NCBI GenBank assembly: GCA_037043235.1 | Contig: JAWRVZ010000087.1 | Location: 448,501 to 512,500, forward strand | Direction: 5' to 3' | Origin: Rhodeus uyekii | Lineage: Eukaryota > Chordata > Actinopteri > Cypriniformes > Acheilognathidae | DNA: 64,000 bases | Part shown: positions 1 to 13,200 of the stretch, in pieces | How positions within the stretch are numbered: the stretch's first letter is position 1 | How the letters are laid out: every line of letters starts with the position of its first letter | The notes under the pieces: model-generated | Databases searched by the model: none | Told to the model about the DNA's origin: nothing | What the model saw: only the letters and a program-made list of their open reading frames with translations | Program-made: the position numbers and the translations under genes

Positions 1-398
1 TTTATGAATAGCGTGCTACATTTTAGCGTGATCGCTAGGTTTTGAAAACGCTTTACGAAACGTATGAAAGACTTGTATAAACAGCTTTTCAAACTAGAAA
101 AATGTAAGGTGGGACTTGGATGATTGTGGTTTGCTATTGGTCGATCTCATGTGAGTGACAGGTCATCCCGCCCTCACGCCAGTAAACACATGAAAGAGGG
201 AGTAGTTATTTTAAGTAAAGTTTTTGAGGGCATATGCACTTAAAGCAATAATGATGTGCATTGATTAATCATTTATAACAACAATAAGAAATGTCGATTT
301 TCATTCCATGTTTGCTTTAATCATCGTATTTATGTTTTGATGGGACAGTCATGAATAATTAACAGTCAGAATGAATTATTCATTATTTCACTTTGCAG
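1..398 (+). other. Intron of the prolyl 3-hydroxylase gene
   Basis: No coding segment is seen. The stretch is AT-rich and ends in the acceptor ctttgcag at 391-398, so it is the 3' part of an intron whose upstream exon lies outside the window. Confidence 0.6.
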
Positions 399-663
399 TT
401 TGGCTATGAGGGACGTGTTCCTTTAAAAAGTGCCCGTCTCTTTTATGACGTCAGTGAGAAGGCCAGGCGGATAATTGAGTCGTACTTTATGCTAAACTCC
501 ACTCTGCATTTCTCATACACACATCTGGTGTGTAGGACAGCCATATCTGGTACGTCACCTCAGCTCTCAGTTTCTACCTCTGATAAACCACAGTTTAAGT
601 GTGTGTGTGTGTGTATGTATATACTGTGTATATATATACTACAAAAACATAAAAAACATATTG

Positions 664-699
<36 letters not shown>

Positions 700-3135
700 T
701 ACTATATGTGTGTATCATATTATTTATCATTATATACGGTACGTAATATGTGACAGTTGTTTTTATTTGTATTTTATTTTATTTACATATTTTACTAGGT
801 CAGCAGGACTACAGAAATGACCTCAGTCACCCAATACATGCTGACAACTGTCTTCTGGACCCAGAAGCGAATGAGTGCTGGAAAGAGCCGCCCGCTTACA
901 CCTACCGAGACTACAGGTGAGAAGTCAAGTGTTAAAACTGCTTTAAACCCCTCCAAGTGACATAGTTGATCTACAAGCTGACCGGGAACCTGATTTTACA
1001 TAAAGAAACAATGTCTATCTTGTATTTAATGTAAGAACGTGTGCAGCCAACTGTAACATTCACTTCCAGTTATTTTAGCTGTACAAAAACAGCCCATTAT
1101 GCTGCTTAATATTGAAAACGGGCATTTCTTATATTATTTTAATTACAAATCCTAATCATCAACAGTGCTCTGTTACCTTTTACCATCCTTTGTTTTTATT
1201 CTAGTTATTTACCTATAGCAGCTAATGAATGAAGTCTCGTAAATTAACAGGAAATTTCGCACTTCCACATAAAAAAATAAGCTAGATAAAATATTAATTA
1301 TCTTTCCCCTTTTTTTCCGTCATTCAGTGCGTTGCTGTATCTGAACGGTGACTTTGATGGCGGAGAATTCATCTTTACAGAAATGGATGCCAAAACTGTC
1401 ACTGTAAGGAAAGATAAGTGTGAATGTTTCTCATCTATCTGGTAGAGTTTAGCATTTAAAGCTCTGTTTCCTGTCGCAGGCCTCAGTGAAGCCCAGATGC
1501 GGGCGGATGGTGGGATTCTCGTCTGGTGGTGAGAATCCACACGGTGTGCGTGCGGTCACTAGGGGGCAGCGATGTGCTGTGGCCCTCTGGTTCACTTTAG
1601 ACCCCCTCTACAGGGAGATGGTAAGAAAACATGTTAGTCTATGATAGAGATGACATTAACTTTTAAATTTCAGCTGTGATATAATTTGAACATGGCTGCG
1701 TATCGTTGTTCAGGTCACTACATTTTTATGTAGTTGGAAACTAAGTGTAAATGGAATTTTCCATTGTACATAGCGCAAGACCTGAGACACAGTTGCCCAC
1801 CGATACAGACGTGTTATAGCCACCTTTGAGTCTCGTCAAACCACCAAACCACTTCCTGTTCTCACACACTAACATGATGCCCATTGTGTTCATGTACATA
1901 AATCACACACATGGTTTGTAGCCCTTTGGCCTGGAGTATTTATTTTACGTGTCAATGAACCCTGACCACTTTAAATGAATAAACACCTGAAAATGACCTC
2001 ATATGACCGATACACTGTCATAGGGGTCATATTATAAGATTTACATTTACCTGGATCTTAAAAAGATCTTTATAAAATAAATAAAACAGGGCATTGTACT
2101 ATACAAAACCGTCTGTACGAGTTCAAGACACATCCAAAGAGATCATTCTTTTAAAATTTGAAAAAGGTACTTTGACTTCTGATGTTTAAAACTTAAAGAA
2201 AAAAGGAAAAAGAAAAAAAACGGTGCTTGAACATCAGTAATGAGGTGATAAGGAAGTAAAACGTTCTACATATACGTCTGAAGAAACCTAGCGCTCAGAA
2301 AGAGCAGATCGAGTTTATCTACCCAGGTCGCTAATTATGAACAATTTGTGCGGCAGATTTCAGTGTGGAATTATTTTTTATGACACTTCTCCTTATATTT
2401 AAAGTCATGCATTTATATTACCAACCATCATATACTTTTACAGGGCCTGAACACATTGGAGAAGAAGCTAATGTGTCTGGTATTGCATTCTTAAATGCAC
2501 TAATTGTTATAAAGCAAACTATCTGCAAAATAAGACACTAGTAATGCATTACTTCTGGGGATATTCTATATCATAAAAGCATTTCAGCTAGAAAAAAGTT
2601 GGGAGTTAATTAACATACAGGCGTTTATGAAGTGTTTTTGAATCCGGAGGAGAGTTTTACGGCTAAATCGCTTAGAATTTACTTGAGGTGTCCCTCAAGG
2701 CTCTGTTTTTGGTCCTTCTTCTATTTAATATTTCTTTGTTACCCCTATATATGTACTGTATGTGTGTTGGTATCTTGTTGTCATGTCTTCACATCATTAT
2801 TTCTGTACGGCAAATTTGAAGTGAATTTAATAAATACAAAATAAAAGCGTAATATACTTTTATATAATGTAATTTAGTAAATTAGTTTAATTTTACATTT
2901 AAAACATTCAACTATTGAATAATTGTGTAATAATTTTTTATTCAAACGTTCAGAGTAAATTATGACATGCATATAAAAATGCTAAATAAATGTATGACAT
3001 GCTAAAACGTGATGAAACAATCTGATTTAAATTATATCGCAGGAGAGGCTTCAAGCAGATGAGGTGGTTCAATCCCTTGATAATCAGCACATGTGGGATC
3101 ACGGCCTGCAAATAAACCCAAAAGACGAGTTATAG
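399..3135 (+). CDS. p3h2: Prolyl 3-hydroxylase (P3H2-like), 3' five exons, partial
   Basis: The encoded enzyme hydroxylates collagen prolines at C3 in the ER lumen, using Fe(II) and 2-oxoglutarate. Exons, each with AG/GT borders and compatible phases, are 399-549, 799-916, 1328-1403, 1480-1620 and 3043-3135. Together they give the C-terminal dioxygenase domain. The HxD iron ligands are visible in PIHADNC, the distal His in ENPHGV and the 2-oxoglutarate Arg in AVTRGQRC. The protein ends ADEVVQSLDN...INPKDEL, and KDEL is the ER-retention signal. The blocks LLDPEANECWKEPPAYT and FIFTEMDAKTVTAS fit P3H2 better than P3H1 or P3H3, judged from memory of the families. The 5' exons lie outside the window. 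The last 55 bases of the gene and its early 3'UTR are duplicated at 8524-8620. Family assignment is secure; the paralogue is less so. Confidence 0.85.
600..720. repeat. (GT)n / (TA)n microsatellite
   Basis: A run of GT repeats from about 600 is followed by about 26 bases of TA near 664-690 and then CA repeats. It lies in the intron after the exon ending at 549. Confidence 0.9.
2625..2760 (+). mobile_element. LINE reverse-transcriptase remnant in P3H2 intron
   Basis: Read with frameshifts, this intronic stretch resembles the G-V-P-Q-G-S-V-x-G-P block of L2/CR1-type reverse transcriptase (bases ggtgtccctcaaggctctg at 2687-2705). It is short and decayed, with no boundaries visible. Confidence 0.4.
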
Positions 3136-4977
3136 TCCATCAGCCAATGGAGAAGAAAGCACAGGGTTCATGTCAATACCTATTTATTTAAAAATGATAT
3201 CAGAATGATTTTATTTTTTTACTGTGATATTTTGCTTCTGACTGTTTGTGAGAAATGTATTATTATTATTATTATAATATGTGTGCATAAAAAACTTCAG
3301 TTCACTTTTGCATAATACTTTTCAAGTCAACAAACAAAACCAACTCGTTTTTGACAGCATATTCCATGTTATTTTCACTCTGGTATCTGGTATTCTGGTA
3401 CACTTTTCACAGTCTGGGGTTTTTTGTTTTTGTTTTTGCAAGTAAAATGGGTTGAGAATATCTTTTTATGTCGACTTTAAAGGAAAGTATGGTTTGACTT
3501 TCATTTCACCAAGGAGCGAATTGACACTGTACAACAACATACATATACACATTCTTAATAGCTGTTTTAGATTCATTTTATATTCAACATTATTTAACTA
3601 GACATAATCCAATTTACCTAATGAAACAGACTATGAAAAATGAGGATTTGCACAGTTCTATATATACACTTACTGTACACTCTTCTGTGATATTAACAAA
3701 TAGTAGCGGTCAGTTGTGATTAATAGTGCACTGTAATTTCTTTCACATTGTGACACCACAATGCCTTCAGATGGGTTACTTTATACTGTTTACAATTGAT
3801 CTGACTCAAGCTATGTTTGATATATAAGTTTGATCATAGACGGCAATGATAGCAAGTGTCAGGATTTGATATTAGGAACCTTTTTAATAAAAGATGCTAT
3901 TTGTTCCTGTTTCAAGGAATTTGAACTTAAACGTGGCATATTAATTGTCCTTTCCTTTCAAATTCATTGACTCGTGTCGCTCATCTCTCTGTGGATAGTT
4001 GAAATGTGCTTTGCACACTTGCTTCAGCTCTTGTCGAATTTGAACAAGGACGATGGTCACTTTTTCTCACTGATTTAATTACTTGAGTATTTAAGTCTGT
4101 TTTTATGTAATGCACAATGATGTTTGCAATATGCATTTTAAATTAAAGATTGAATTATACTTTTTTTATGTCCTTGATTTGCATACACTGAATTTCATAC
4201 CACATATGAAACATTTTCTGTTTCCGTTTGACGTTTTTTTCTCATGCCTTTCTTCCGCGAAGAGCATTTTGACCTCCTTTTTTGTTTCTCTTTCTTGGCT
4301 TTTTCTTCCTCTTTTTCTCTTTTATTCTTTCCACTGATTAATCTTAAGAAGGAATATCTCATCCCATGTCTCTTGCAATTCTGTATTATGTATTAAAAGA
4401 AAATACAATGCACCCAGAAATCTCCTCAACATTTACTCGTCTTTTACCCTCACACCATATACGACTTTCTTTCTTCGTTGAACACAGACAAAGGTTTTTA
4501 GAAAAATAAATAATCTCTGGGAGTGCATTTAATTCAAGCTCATGGTTGAATTCAAGTTCCTAAAAGTTTTTTCCTAAAAATCAAACACTAATACAGCAGG
4601 AAACAACTGTAATCCACACAACCCCAATGGGTGAATCAATGATTTCTGAAACAAAACAATATGTATTTGTAAGAAAATAGTTTGTGTCATATACATAGGA
4701 AGTTGAATACCTCAGATGTTGTTTTATCATTATTAATTTTCACAACAAAATATAAACAATGACTGCTGAGTTTCACAGTACGCTTAAATCAAGCTTCATG
4801 TCAAACGTGATCTTGACTCTCATACACCTTTAACTTAACAGAACAGGAGGGTAACAAGCACCTCTTTAATTTACAGACCACAGATTTCTAGCTTATCTTG
4901 TAACTAAACAAAACATAAGGGTAACAAGATAGTTAGATTTATATAGCGACTGACTTTTATTTACATTATATATTCCT
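3136..4977. other. 3'UTR and spacer, no further gene seen
   Basis: AT-rich sequence downstream of the KDEL stop codon. The first part is presumably the 3'UTR of the prolyl hydroxylase. AATAAA-type signals occur near 3885. No convincing exon was recognised up to the repeat at 4978. Confidence 0.5.
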
Positions 4978-5290
4978 CAACCACCACCAATGTTCAGCAT
5001 CCACCTGGCAAATTATTGGTGGACCGATGGAACCAATCAGCTTACCATGATGAACCAAGGCCATTGGGCAAATTTGGCCAGGATGTCGGGGTTCAACTCC
5101 TACTCTTTATGAAGATATCCCAGGATTTTCAATGACCCCAGAGTCCGGATGCATCTCATCCGAAGGAAGGTGCTTGTTACAGTTTAGTGTCCCATCACTA
5201 CAATGGGGCGTAAGGATCTACACAGACCACAGGGTGATCACCCCTTGTTGGCCTTACTAATACCTCATTTTTCTCAGGAGGTCTCCAATG
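4978..5290 (-). mobile_element. Dispersed teleost repeat (same family as 57200-57690)
   Basis: The reverse complement matches, block by block, the repeat at 57200-57690. Shared blocks include the caccttccttcggatgaga region, the 'catcctggccaaatttgccc' region and the 'ggtggatgctg' region. The copy is diverged and lacks the 3' tail of the other one. The family looks like a non-autonomous retroposon; its formal name is not known to me. Confidence 0.7.
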
Positions 5291-5604
5291 CAGGTACTAA
5301 CAAGGCCTAACCCTGCTTAGCTTCAGTTAGCAACCAGACTTGGCTGCCAGTATTTTTTAAGTAGAGCTTTTCTACAGGAAGGCAGCAACAGATGCTATTA
5401 ACTTTAACAACTTTAAAAACTTTAACCGCCATGAGCAAATGAGAACGCTTCAGGTGTTCTTATTCAAAGACTCAGAGTGCTATTTTAGTTTGGTGCAGAT
5501 TGATGTTGAATTAATTATTTCACGTCATCTTTATTTTCTAGTTTGACTTTTATTAAGTCTCAGGGTGATTTATTACAGTGAACCAATTTGTTATTAACGT
5601 AGAC

Positions 5605-8558
5605 ATGGATCGGATGTGCAGTACAATCTTTCTTCTTTTAGTCATTGGTAAGTAAGCAATTTTAAAAGCGATTTTATTTTAGATTTTATACATTTGCATA
5701 CTGAAAACATTTAACATTATCATTTAGAGCATTTATTTGCAGAAAATGACAATTGGCCAAAATAACAAAATGCAGCTTTGTTTGCAGACCTTGACTAAAA
5801 CAAAGAAACAAGTTGATATAATTTTTTTAACAACACAATATTAATGTTAATGTTTTAATTTAGGAAGAGTTCAAAAATCAACATTTGGTGGAATAACCCT
5901 GATTTTCAATCACAGCTTTCACATATCATGGTATGTTCTCTACCCATCTCTACCCGTTTTTGGTGACTGTATGTCACTTCTGGTGAAAAAAAAGCAGCTC
6001 GGCTTTGTTTGATGGCTTGTGACCACAGATAGCTTGCTGTTATTAGCCATTCACACTGTCACTGACCTGGTTGTGAAGCATTGTCGTGTGGGAAAAAACC
6101 TTCAGGATAACCTTGCACGTACCTTGAGTCACAGGTCCATGAGAAAGACTGATCTGTCCAATATCTATAGACTAAAAGAAAAACTTTTCATTTTACTCAA
6201 ACACATATAAATAGAAAATCCAGAGAAACTGCTATTTTGCAGACTTTATGCAAAAAAAAATTTGTTTTTAAATTTATGTTTTTTTCTCTCCAGAAATTCT
6301 GTTTTCTGTCAATCAAATGAAGGCATAAAACATAATTAAAAGATAAATGTAATTAATATGAAATTAAACAAACTTTTTTGTGCTCTACAATAGAATGTCC
6401 CAGGTTACGTATGTAACCATAGTTCCCTGAAAGGGGAACAAGGCGTTGCATCGAAACGCTAGCGGAGCATGTAGTCTCGTGAAGCACTCTTAAATCGATC
6501 GAACGATTGTGTGAATGATCATCCCGGGTTGGTGACATCATGATCCAGGATCATAAAAGAGTGCTGTAAACCGGAAGTGGCAGCTCAGAGAGTGTCTGAA
6601 GCAAGTGCAGAGGTGCAAAGAGATGAGGCAAGCGATGAGGTGTAACCTGAGACGTTCCCTTTCAAGCTAGGGCAACAATGTACCAACACCACCTCAGTGA
6701 CGCTGGCCACAGGTGTGTCTCACTACGAGAGCACCCTTGTCCCTGGAGTGGAGTAGAGGTCAAGCTGGTAGAACCTCTGGAATGTGTGTGGGGAGGCCAG
6801 CCTGCCACAGCACAAACATAAGCAAGGGAGACCCCTGCAAGAAAGCCATAGAGGCAGGACGGTCCTAGTGGAGTGGGCCTCATAGTAGATAGCCCTCGGC
6901 TATCCATCTGCTCAAAGTATGTGTAGATGCCGGGGCCCACTTGAGGGTCCCGAGCAGAAGAACAGCTAGTCGGTCCTATGCCACAGGGAGACCTTTTGGA
7001 CAAAAGGATCCAGTGCTCACACTGGAAAGACCTTGTTCTTAAGGGGGAGAGGACATACACATCAAGCCACGGAGGAAATGAGTACCAAAGACGTGCCACC
7101 TGGAGGTACGTGGTAAGCCCAGGGCAGCCAAGTAAACCTTCTGGGTGAGAGGGGATAACCCTGCAGTGAAGCTTTCCCGCAGGAAAACTTTCCTCGTGGT
7201 GAGAGCTTTGGAAAGGAGACTGGTCTTAGTAACCTCGGTTGAGAAATCGGAAACTTTGTGCTAGACCCCCTCGGAGGCCAAGCAGCAGAAAAACACAGTT
7301 CTGGGCAGGGAAAAACTATACAGCCCCCCCACTGCCTGGGACAGATGTGCTAAGATGTGCTGCCTTTTCTAGGGGACTTCAAAGAGGGGGTGGTGTTTGG
7401 TCCAAACCCACCGAGCCCGTTGATGAGGCAAAAGGTGAGATGGACCTTGACCTCTCCAGAACTCCCATGCGACTTTTGTTCATCTTTGATATTTTTAATT
7501 AAACTTAAGTCAGTTCTGTCCTTCTGTTGGAAGCTATGCAACTACCACTTTGATGCTTCAAAAAGATCATAAAGAGATTGTAAAAGTAATCTAATATAAG
7601 TTGAGTGGTTTAGTCCAAATACTCAGAAGAGGCATGATTGAACCTATTAAATGTAGGCGTTTAACAGAAGCATTTCATTAGTGTCATGCCTTTACTAACC
7701 AGGACACTTATTTTGCCTTTTCTAGTCACATGTTGTTTTTGTTCTAGATCTTTCTGTCACTCATCAGTTGCCATGATCACTAATCATCACAGGTGTTTGT
7801 CTTTTGTTCATCACTGCTAGTATATTTAGTCCTTCACCACTTAGTTGTCGGTTGTTGTTTGTGCTGATCACGGTTGTGGTGAACGTATGTTGTTTGCACT
7901 ACTGTTACGGCACCCCTGTCTTTAATAAAAGTTCCGTTGGATCCTCAACTTCATCCTCGTCCTTGCCTACCCGTGACAATTAAAAACTTAAGCGACAGTA
8001 ATTTCAATATTGTGGTGAATCAATCCTTTAAAGGTATATAAACTTCATGATCACAACAAGCTCAAGATTAACAATATTCCAATCGAATATCTATTATTTG
8101 TACTATATTGTTGTACTTTTATTTTATTTATTAATATTTTTAAATGATTGTTATTCTTTTCTTTTCGTAACACAACAGGATCTTTGATCAGTAATGCCCT
8201 TCAAGAGGAACAACTTAATGTCCATGTGGAACCAAAGAACATTAAAGTCTGTGAAGGAGATTCGGTCTCAATCAACTGCACTTTTCAGCCGGGTGGAAAA
8301 TACAAAGTGAAATGGTACTACAGCCAGATTAATTTAGGCTGTAACTCTGCTGCAACAGACAAAATAAATGCAATGGGGAATATTATTGTGAAACATAAAG
8401 ACACTGGGTCAACATTCAACATCAGTCCCATCATGACCAATGACAGTGGATGGTACTTCTGCAAAGTTATAAAAGATATTCCTTTTCTTGAAGTAAAATG
8501 CAGTAATGGAGTACAAGTTGAAGTAACCAGCATATGCAGGATCACGGTCTGCATATAA
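5605..8558 (+). CDS. Single-Ig-domain protein, copy 1: chimeric, predicted secreted
   Basis: Exon 1, 5605-5647, encodes the signal peptide MDRMCSTIFLLLVIG and has donor G|GTAAGT in phase 1. Exon 2 starts at 8179 after acacaacag and encodes one V-type Ig domain: VCEGDSVSINC, VKWYY, and the second cysteine in MTNDSGWYFC, plus extra cysteines in LGCNS and KCSNG. In copy 2 this exon ends in a donor at 11327. Here, from about 8524, the sequence switches to a copy of the prolyl hydroxylase 3' end, read in another frame, and stops at 8556-8558. No stalk, membrane or tail exon follows. The predicted product is 140 aa with signal peptide and Ig domain only. It could be a soluble receptor or a pseudogene; transcripts would decide. 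A roughly 2.5-kb intron holds transposon pieces. Confidence 0.6.
6385..7235 (-). mobile_element. Retroelement fragment, possibly DIRS-type (tyrosine recombinase end)
   Basis: The minus strand of 6662-7099 is open for 145 codons. It includes AYVCAVAGWPPHTHSR, which resembles the C-terminal part of a DIRS-type tyrosine recombinase. The left end (6400-6470) holds a short inverted motif, ttacgtatgtaac, followed by a 'gttccctga' block. Related wording occurs after the DIRS-like gag piece near 57100. It lies inside intron 1 of Ig copy 1. The class is inferred from weak similarity. Confidence 0.4.
7682..7978 (+). mobile_element. Solo LTR (Ty3/gypsy-like)
   Basis: A 297-bp block begins TGTCATG, ends CCGTGACA and carries a polyadenylation motif (aataaa, about 7923) before its 3' end. 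It is flanked by near-identical pentamers, attag and attaa. No internal retroelement coding is present, so it looks like a solo LTR in intron 1 of Ig copy 1. Confidence 0.6.
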
Positions 8559-8620
8559 ATCCAAAAGATGAGTTAGTCCATCAGCCAATGGAAGAGAAAG
8601 CACAGGGTTCATGTTAATGC
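8524..8620 (+). pseudogene. Duplicated fragment of prolyl 3-hydroxylase last exon and 3'UTR
   Basis: This matches 3081-3178 along its full length with about a dozen substitutions and one 2-bp deletion. The deletion removes the stop codon after the KDEL codons (gagttatag becomes gagttag). The fragment abuts Ig exon 2 without an intron, at a short shared 'ta' junction. It marks the breakpoint of a tandem duplication running from the end of the hydroxylase gene through Ig exon 2. Confidence 0.85.
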
Positions 8621-9294
8621 AAAATTATTTAAAGTGTCCCTATTATGTTTTGTTTTTTTACTTTACCTTTTATGTAGTGTGTAATTGAGATGTTTGTGAA
8701 TGTAAAGGTTTTGTAATGTTTGAAAGATCAAGTTTAATGATAAATGGAATCAAATTGGCCATCAAACTCGAAGCAGAGGCCTAGAATAGTTTGTTTCGCT
8801 TTGTTCACATGTTGAGAAGACACTGTTTTGTCTGCAAAAGCAAATCTACTTTAAGTGGATGGGGACTCGGGCTTGAGTTGATATGCTAAAAACCAACACT
8901 GTTGTTACTGTTCGTATTGCTGAGTATCAAGTTCTGAGGAAAATAAAAGAGCTGAAGTTCAGATATGATAGACGTTTTGTAAGTGTTCAACCAATCAACA
9001 ACTTGAGCCATTGGACCAATCAGAGCAGAGATGTATTACGGGAAGGAGAGAGACTGAATCCTTTATCAGTTTCAGACACTGTGAGAAAAGAGGTGATGCT
9101 CCAATTTATATTATAAGAAAATGTTTGATTTGTAAAGAAAAAATGTCAGTATTACATGTTCAGCTTGACTTTAAACATTGGTTTAGTCGTGCCTTTAGGC
9201 TTAATCGAAACCACATTCAAAGTGCGTCACAGTTCTCAGCAAGTCGCGTTCTACTTCATGCATGAGATGTCAAAACAAAACTCTTTTCAGCATA

Positions 9295-9345
9295 CAGGAT
9301 CCCAAAAAGTATTTGGACACTTAAGTTACTCTTATAAAATGTCTA
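9295..9345 (+). mobile_element. Tc1/mariner terminal-repeat fragment
   Basis: The motif cccaaaaagtatttggacactt resembles Tc1-like inverted terminal repeats of fish. No partner end was found nearby. Confidence 0.35.
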
Positions 9346-10255
9346 AATGGCTTGCACTAAGATATCAAGTAGGAAATTGTAGACACAAAATATCAAGACA
9401 AAATATCAAGTTGAACTAAATATAGGACAAACACATTCCAAGTGAGATATTTACCAAAAATGTTTTTTTTTACCAAAATGATCTGACCTCAAATATTCAC
9501 TATAAATGTCAGTCAACCGTCGTTGCAAAAACTGTAATAGATATCATTTATTTTGAGAAAAGCTTGTGAAGATACTAAATTATCTATAGGTTAAGTGATT
9601 AAAACTGTGACTTAAAGATCCAAAAGTTTTAAAATAAACATTATATTTTGAGTGATGCTGTTTCTGTGTGAACTGAAGTGTCTCTGGTGGGTTCCTGGGA
9701 GGCTTGATGTCAGTCGTGTTTTTTGCGGTACTGTTTTCACTTCATGTTCATGTGGCTGACCTGCTTTCATACCTCTATAGTCTTACGCGTTACATCAAAG
9801 TAACTCTCACATTCTCCCCCGCTTTAAGAGCGGTAAGTGTACCATTTAAAGGCTTTAAAAACACATTATTTTTCCAGCTGCAGATCTGGTGTGTTTTATA
9901 CACTGGATATGCATTGCAAATAATGCATTTGGAGTATAATTATTTGCAAAATCCATTTGCAATAGATATTGTTGGCTTGAATAATGTCAAGCAGGCTTTA
10001 GCTTCGACAGGAAGATATCAATAGAGACCTATTCATTTGCATGACCACACAGGAACCTGTCTAGAGTTCTGCCAGTCTTCAAGAGCTTTAACCACCACAA
10101 GTGAACGAGAACGCTTCACGAGTTCAGGCTTAAAGACTGCAGCCGCTGTTTTTGTTGTTTGATTCTTTAATTAGTCTTTTTCTTCTTGTTTAGACTTCTG
10201 TGTTTACTCTGAGAGGGGTTTATTTTTCAAATCCCACTCTGTGCCCAACTTAGGC

Positions 10256-13200
10256 ATGGATCGACTATGCTCTACAATCTTTCTTTTACTCACAAGTAAG
10301 TGTAATCTCAGCTATTTTAAAACCCTAGTTTGATTTAATCTATCATATAGAACATTTTCGACACTTAATAACCAAACACATACATATATCACATATTCGA
10401 CACATAATAACCAAAATATGACCACGGCTAATTGTCACAGAAGCTTTAGCAACTATTACGTCTGATTACGTAAATGTCCATTTCTCTATAAGTGATTTTA
10501 TATGGTAGTTTCAAGCATCTAGTTAAAAAAACTCATTATTTGTATCATTTTGTAAATTATGTCCCTCAAACCAAAATTCTGCAGTTTATTAACTATAATA
10601 TTACTTGAGAATAGTTCGATATCTGTTCCATTTTTGCCATATTTCATGAATCATTTTGTTCTTCAAAACAGTTTTATTGTTTAAATTTGGCTGTTAACAT
10701 GCAATTTAACAGTAGATTTGTGTTGGTAGATTCCAATCTGGACAATATCTATTCTTGGACATTAAATAACTTTTTAATAGCTTTTTATGTTGTGAAATTT
10801 GACTAAGAAACAGACTTAAAAAATAAACTACTTAGCTAACTAGTATCAACTAATGTTTACAATAATTATTTTTTTTACTCGTTGTTTTGGAAGATTATTG
10901 TTCCAGTCATGCTGTTTGTACTTAGCGGCAGACAACTCATTGTTGTTCTTTTCTTTTTGTAACACAACAGGATCTTTGATCAGTAATGCCCTTCAAGAGG
11001 AACAACTTAATGTCCACGTGGAACCAAAGAACATTAAAGTCTGTGAAGGAGATTCGGTCACAATCAACTGCACTTTTCATCCGGGTGGAAAATACAAAGT
11101 GAAATGGTACTACAGCCAGACTAATTTAGGCTGTAACTCTGCTGCAACAGACAAAATAAATGCAATGGGGAATATTATTGTGAAACATAAAGACAATGGG
11201 TCAACATTCAACATCAGTCCCATCATGACCAATGACAGTGGATGGTACTTCTGCAAAGTTATAAAAGATATTCCTTTTCTTGAAGAAAAATGCAGTAATG
11301 GAGTACAAGTTGAAGTACAAGGGATCGGTAAGTAGAACGTTTCATCATGTCATCAGATCACTGACTGAATGTGTAAATTCGTGAACTCCTTTCTACAGCT
11401 GGTCAGACTTTGTCCACTGAAGCACAAGATGCTCTTTAGTTGGTTGGCAAATCATGCTGGAAAACATGATCAAGTAGCTCGAGTGCTGCTGTTTTTAAAG
11501 CAGAAGAGGACAAACCAAAGACTTCATGTGCATTTTTCACTTCAACTTTTCACTCTTTCAATACAAAGCCAATATACCAATCACCAAATACCCAATTTGA
11601 CAATTACTATAGTTAACAGTATTCTATCACTTTCCTTTACCAGCATTCGCCAACACATTGTAACCGACAGGGACGAGTCTATGATTTCAATATTACTTGG
11701 GCGATCAAAAGGTTTATTGGTTAAAGAGTTAATTAAAAAAAATTTTTTTGGTGTCATTAGCTCTTTTGGGGGTGAGGAGAAAAAGCCACCCCAAAAAAAG
11801 ACCTATGATTACCCTGTTAACTACCCAAGTTCATAATTCTTTATTAAAATGAATGAAGGTCACAAGAGGTTATTAACAACTTTCACTGTTGTTGTCATTT
11901 TTTCTCGACAGATGCCAGCAGCACCACGGAATATACGAATCCAACAGACAATCAGACGCAAAATCCCACTACAGATTTACCCACAACTTGCACGACAAGT
12001 GGTGAAGAACATTTAATATTTTACTTTTTACACTCATTTAACTTTTAGAAACCCTGCATTCAACACTTTGCATTTTAAATTAAGAAACGTAAATAATTTA
12101 CATGTAGATTTGTCACGAAATAAAGAATTTACTGCATAATAACTCCTACTTTTACTTTAGTTTCATGTGGTCAACTGAAGTTTTGTCTCAAATATCACTA
12201 AACTTGTTCTCAAATGTACGTTTTGCAGGAAATAAATGTACTATCGTTACAGAATTATTTACGGACGTTAAAGTCTGAGACTGCTAGATAAAATGCTTTA
12301 GTTCTAAAATAATATCTGAAATACTTATAATATACTGAAATAATACATTTTAGTTTTAAATTTCTTTTAAAATCCTAAACCTTTCTGTTTTATGTCCATA
12401 TTTATATCAAGTTTTGAAAACATGTGCGTTCAGAGTTTTGGATTCCACTGCTCGTACACTGTGAAATTTCATTTTTGGAGTTTTGTAATTGAAATTATAG
12501 CCAAAAAAACCCATAATATTGTAAAGCGGATTCATAAAGAGATTTTGAGAAGAAAAAAACGTTTTTTTTGGGGGGGAATTATCATTTTTTTATTCCGTAC
12601 AACTGTATCAGATTCATTAATGCATGCTTTATGAATCTAGCATTAATACTATAGAGAAGAACCTAATAATATGCTATTTTTGGTATCTTTTTGTCTTTTG
12701 CAGCTCCAACAACCATCGCACCACTGCCATTTTTCCGCCTTGATCAGTGGTGGATTTGGCTAGCAGTGGCAATTGGATGCGTAGTACTAGTTGTATCAAT
12801 TGCCGTATGCATCCTCACTCGAAAAACTACAGGTACATTTACAATGACTCAATGTTGTGTTTAATAATATCTGTGATTTGCCAAATATTGCTTAATCTTA
12901 AACTAATTTATTTAAAAGACATATCAAGTTAACTTACCCTCAACCAAAGCTGAAGTTAAAGGAATAGTTCACCAAAAAATAAAAATGATTTACTCTTTCA
13001 TCAGTTTCTTTCTTCTGGTGAACAAAACATTTTAAAGAATGTTGGTTATCAATCAGTTGTCGTCACCCGTTGACTTACATATCTTTTTTCCTACTATGGA
13101 AGTCAATGGGTGACGACAACTGTTTGGTAACCAACATTCTTCAAATGATCTTCTTTTCTGTTCAATAGAAGAAAGAACTGATGATTTGTGGGTGAACTGT

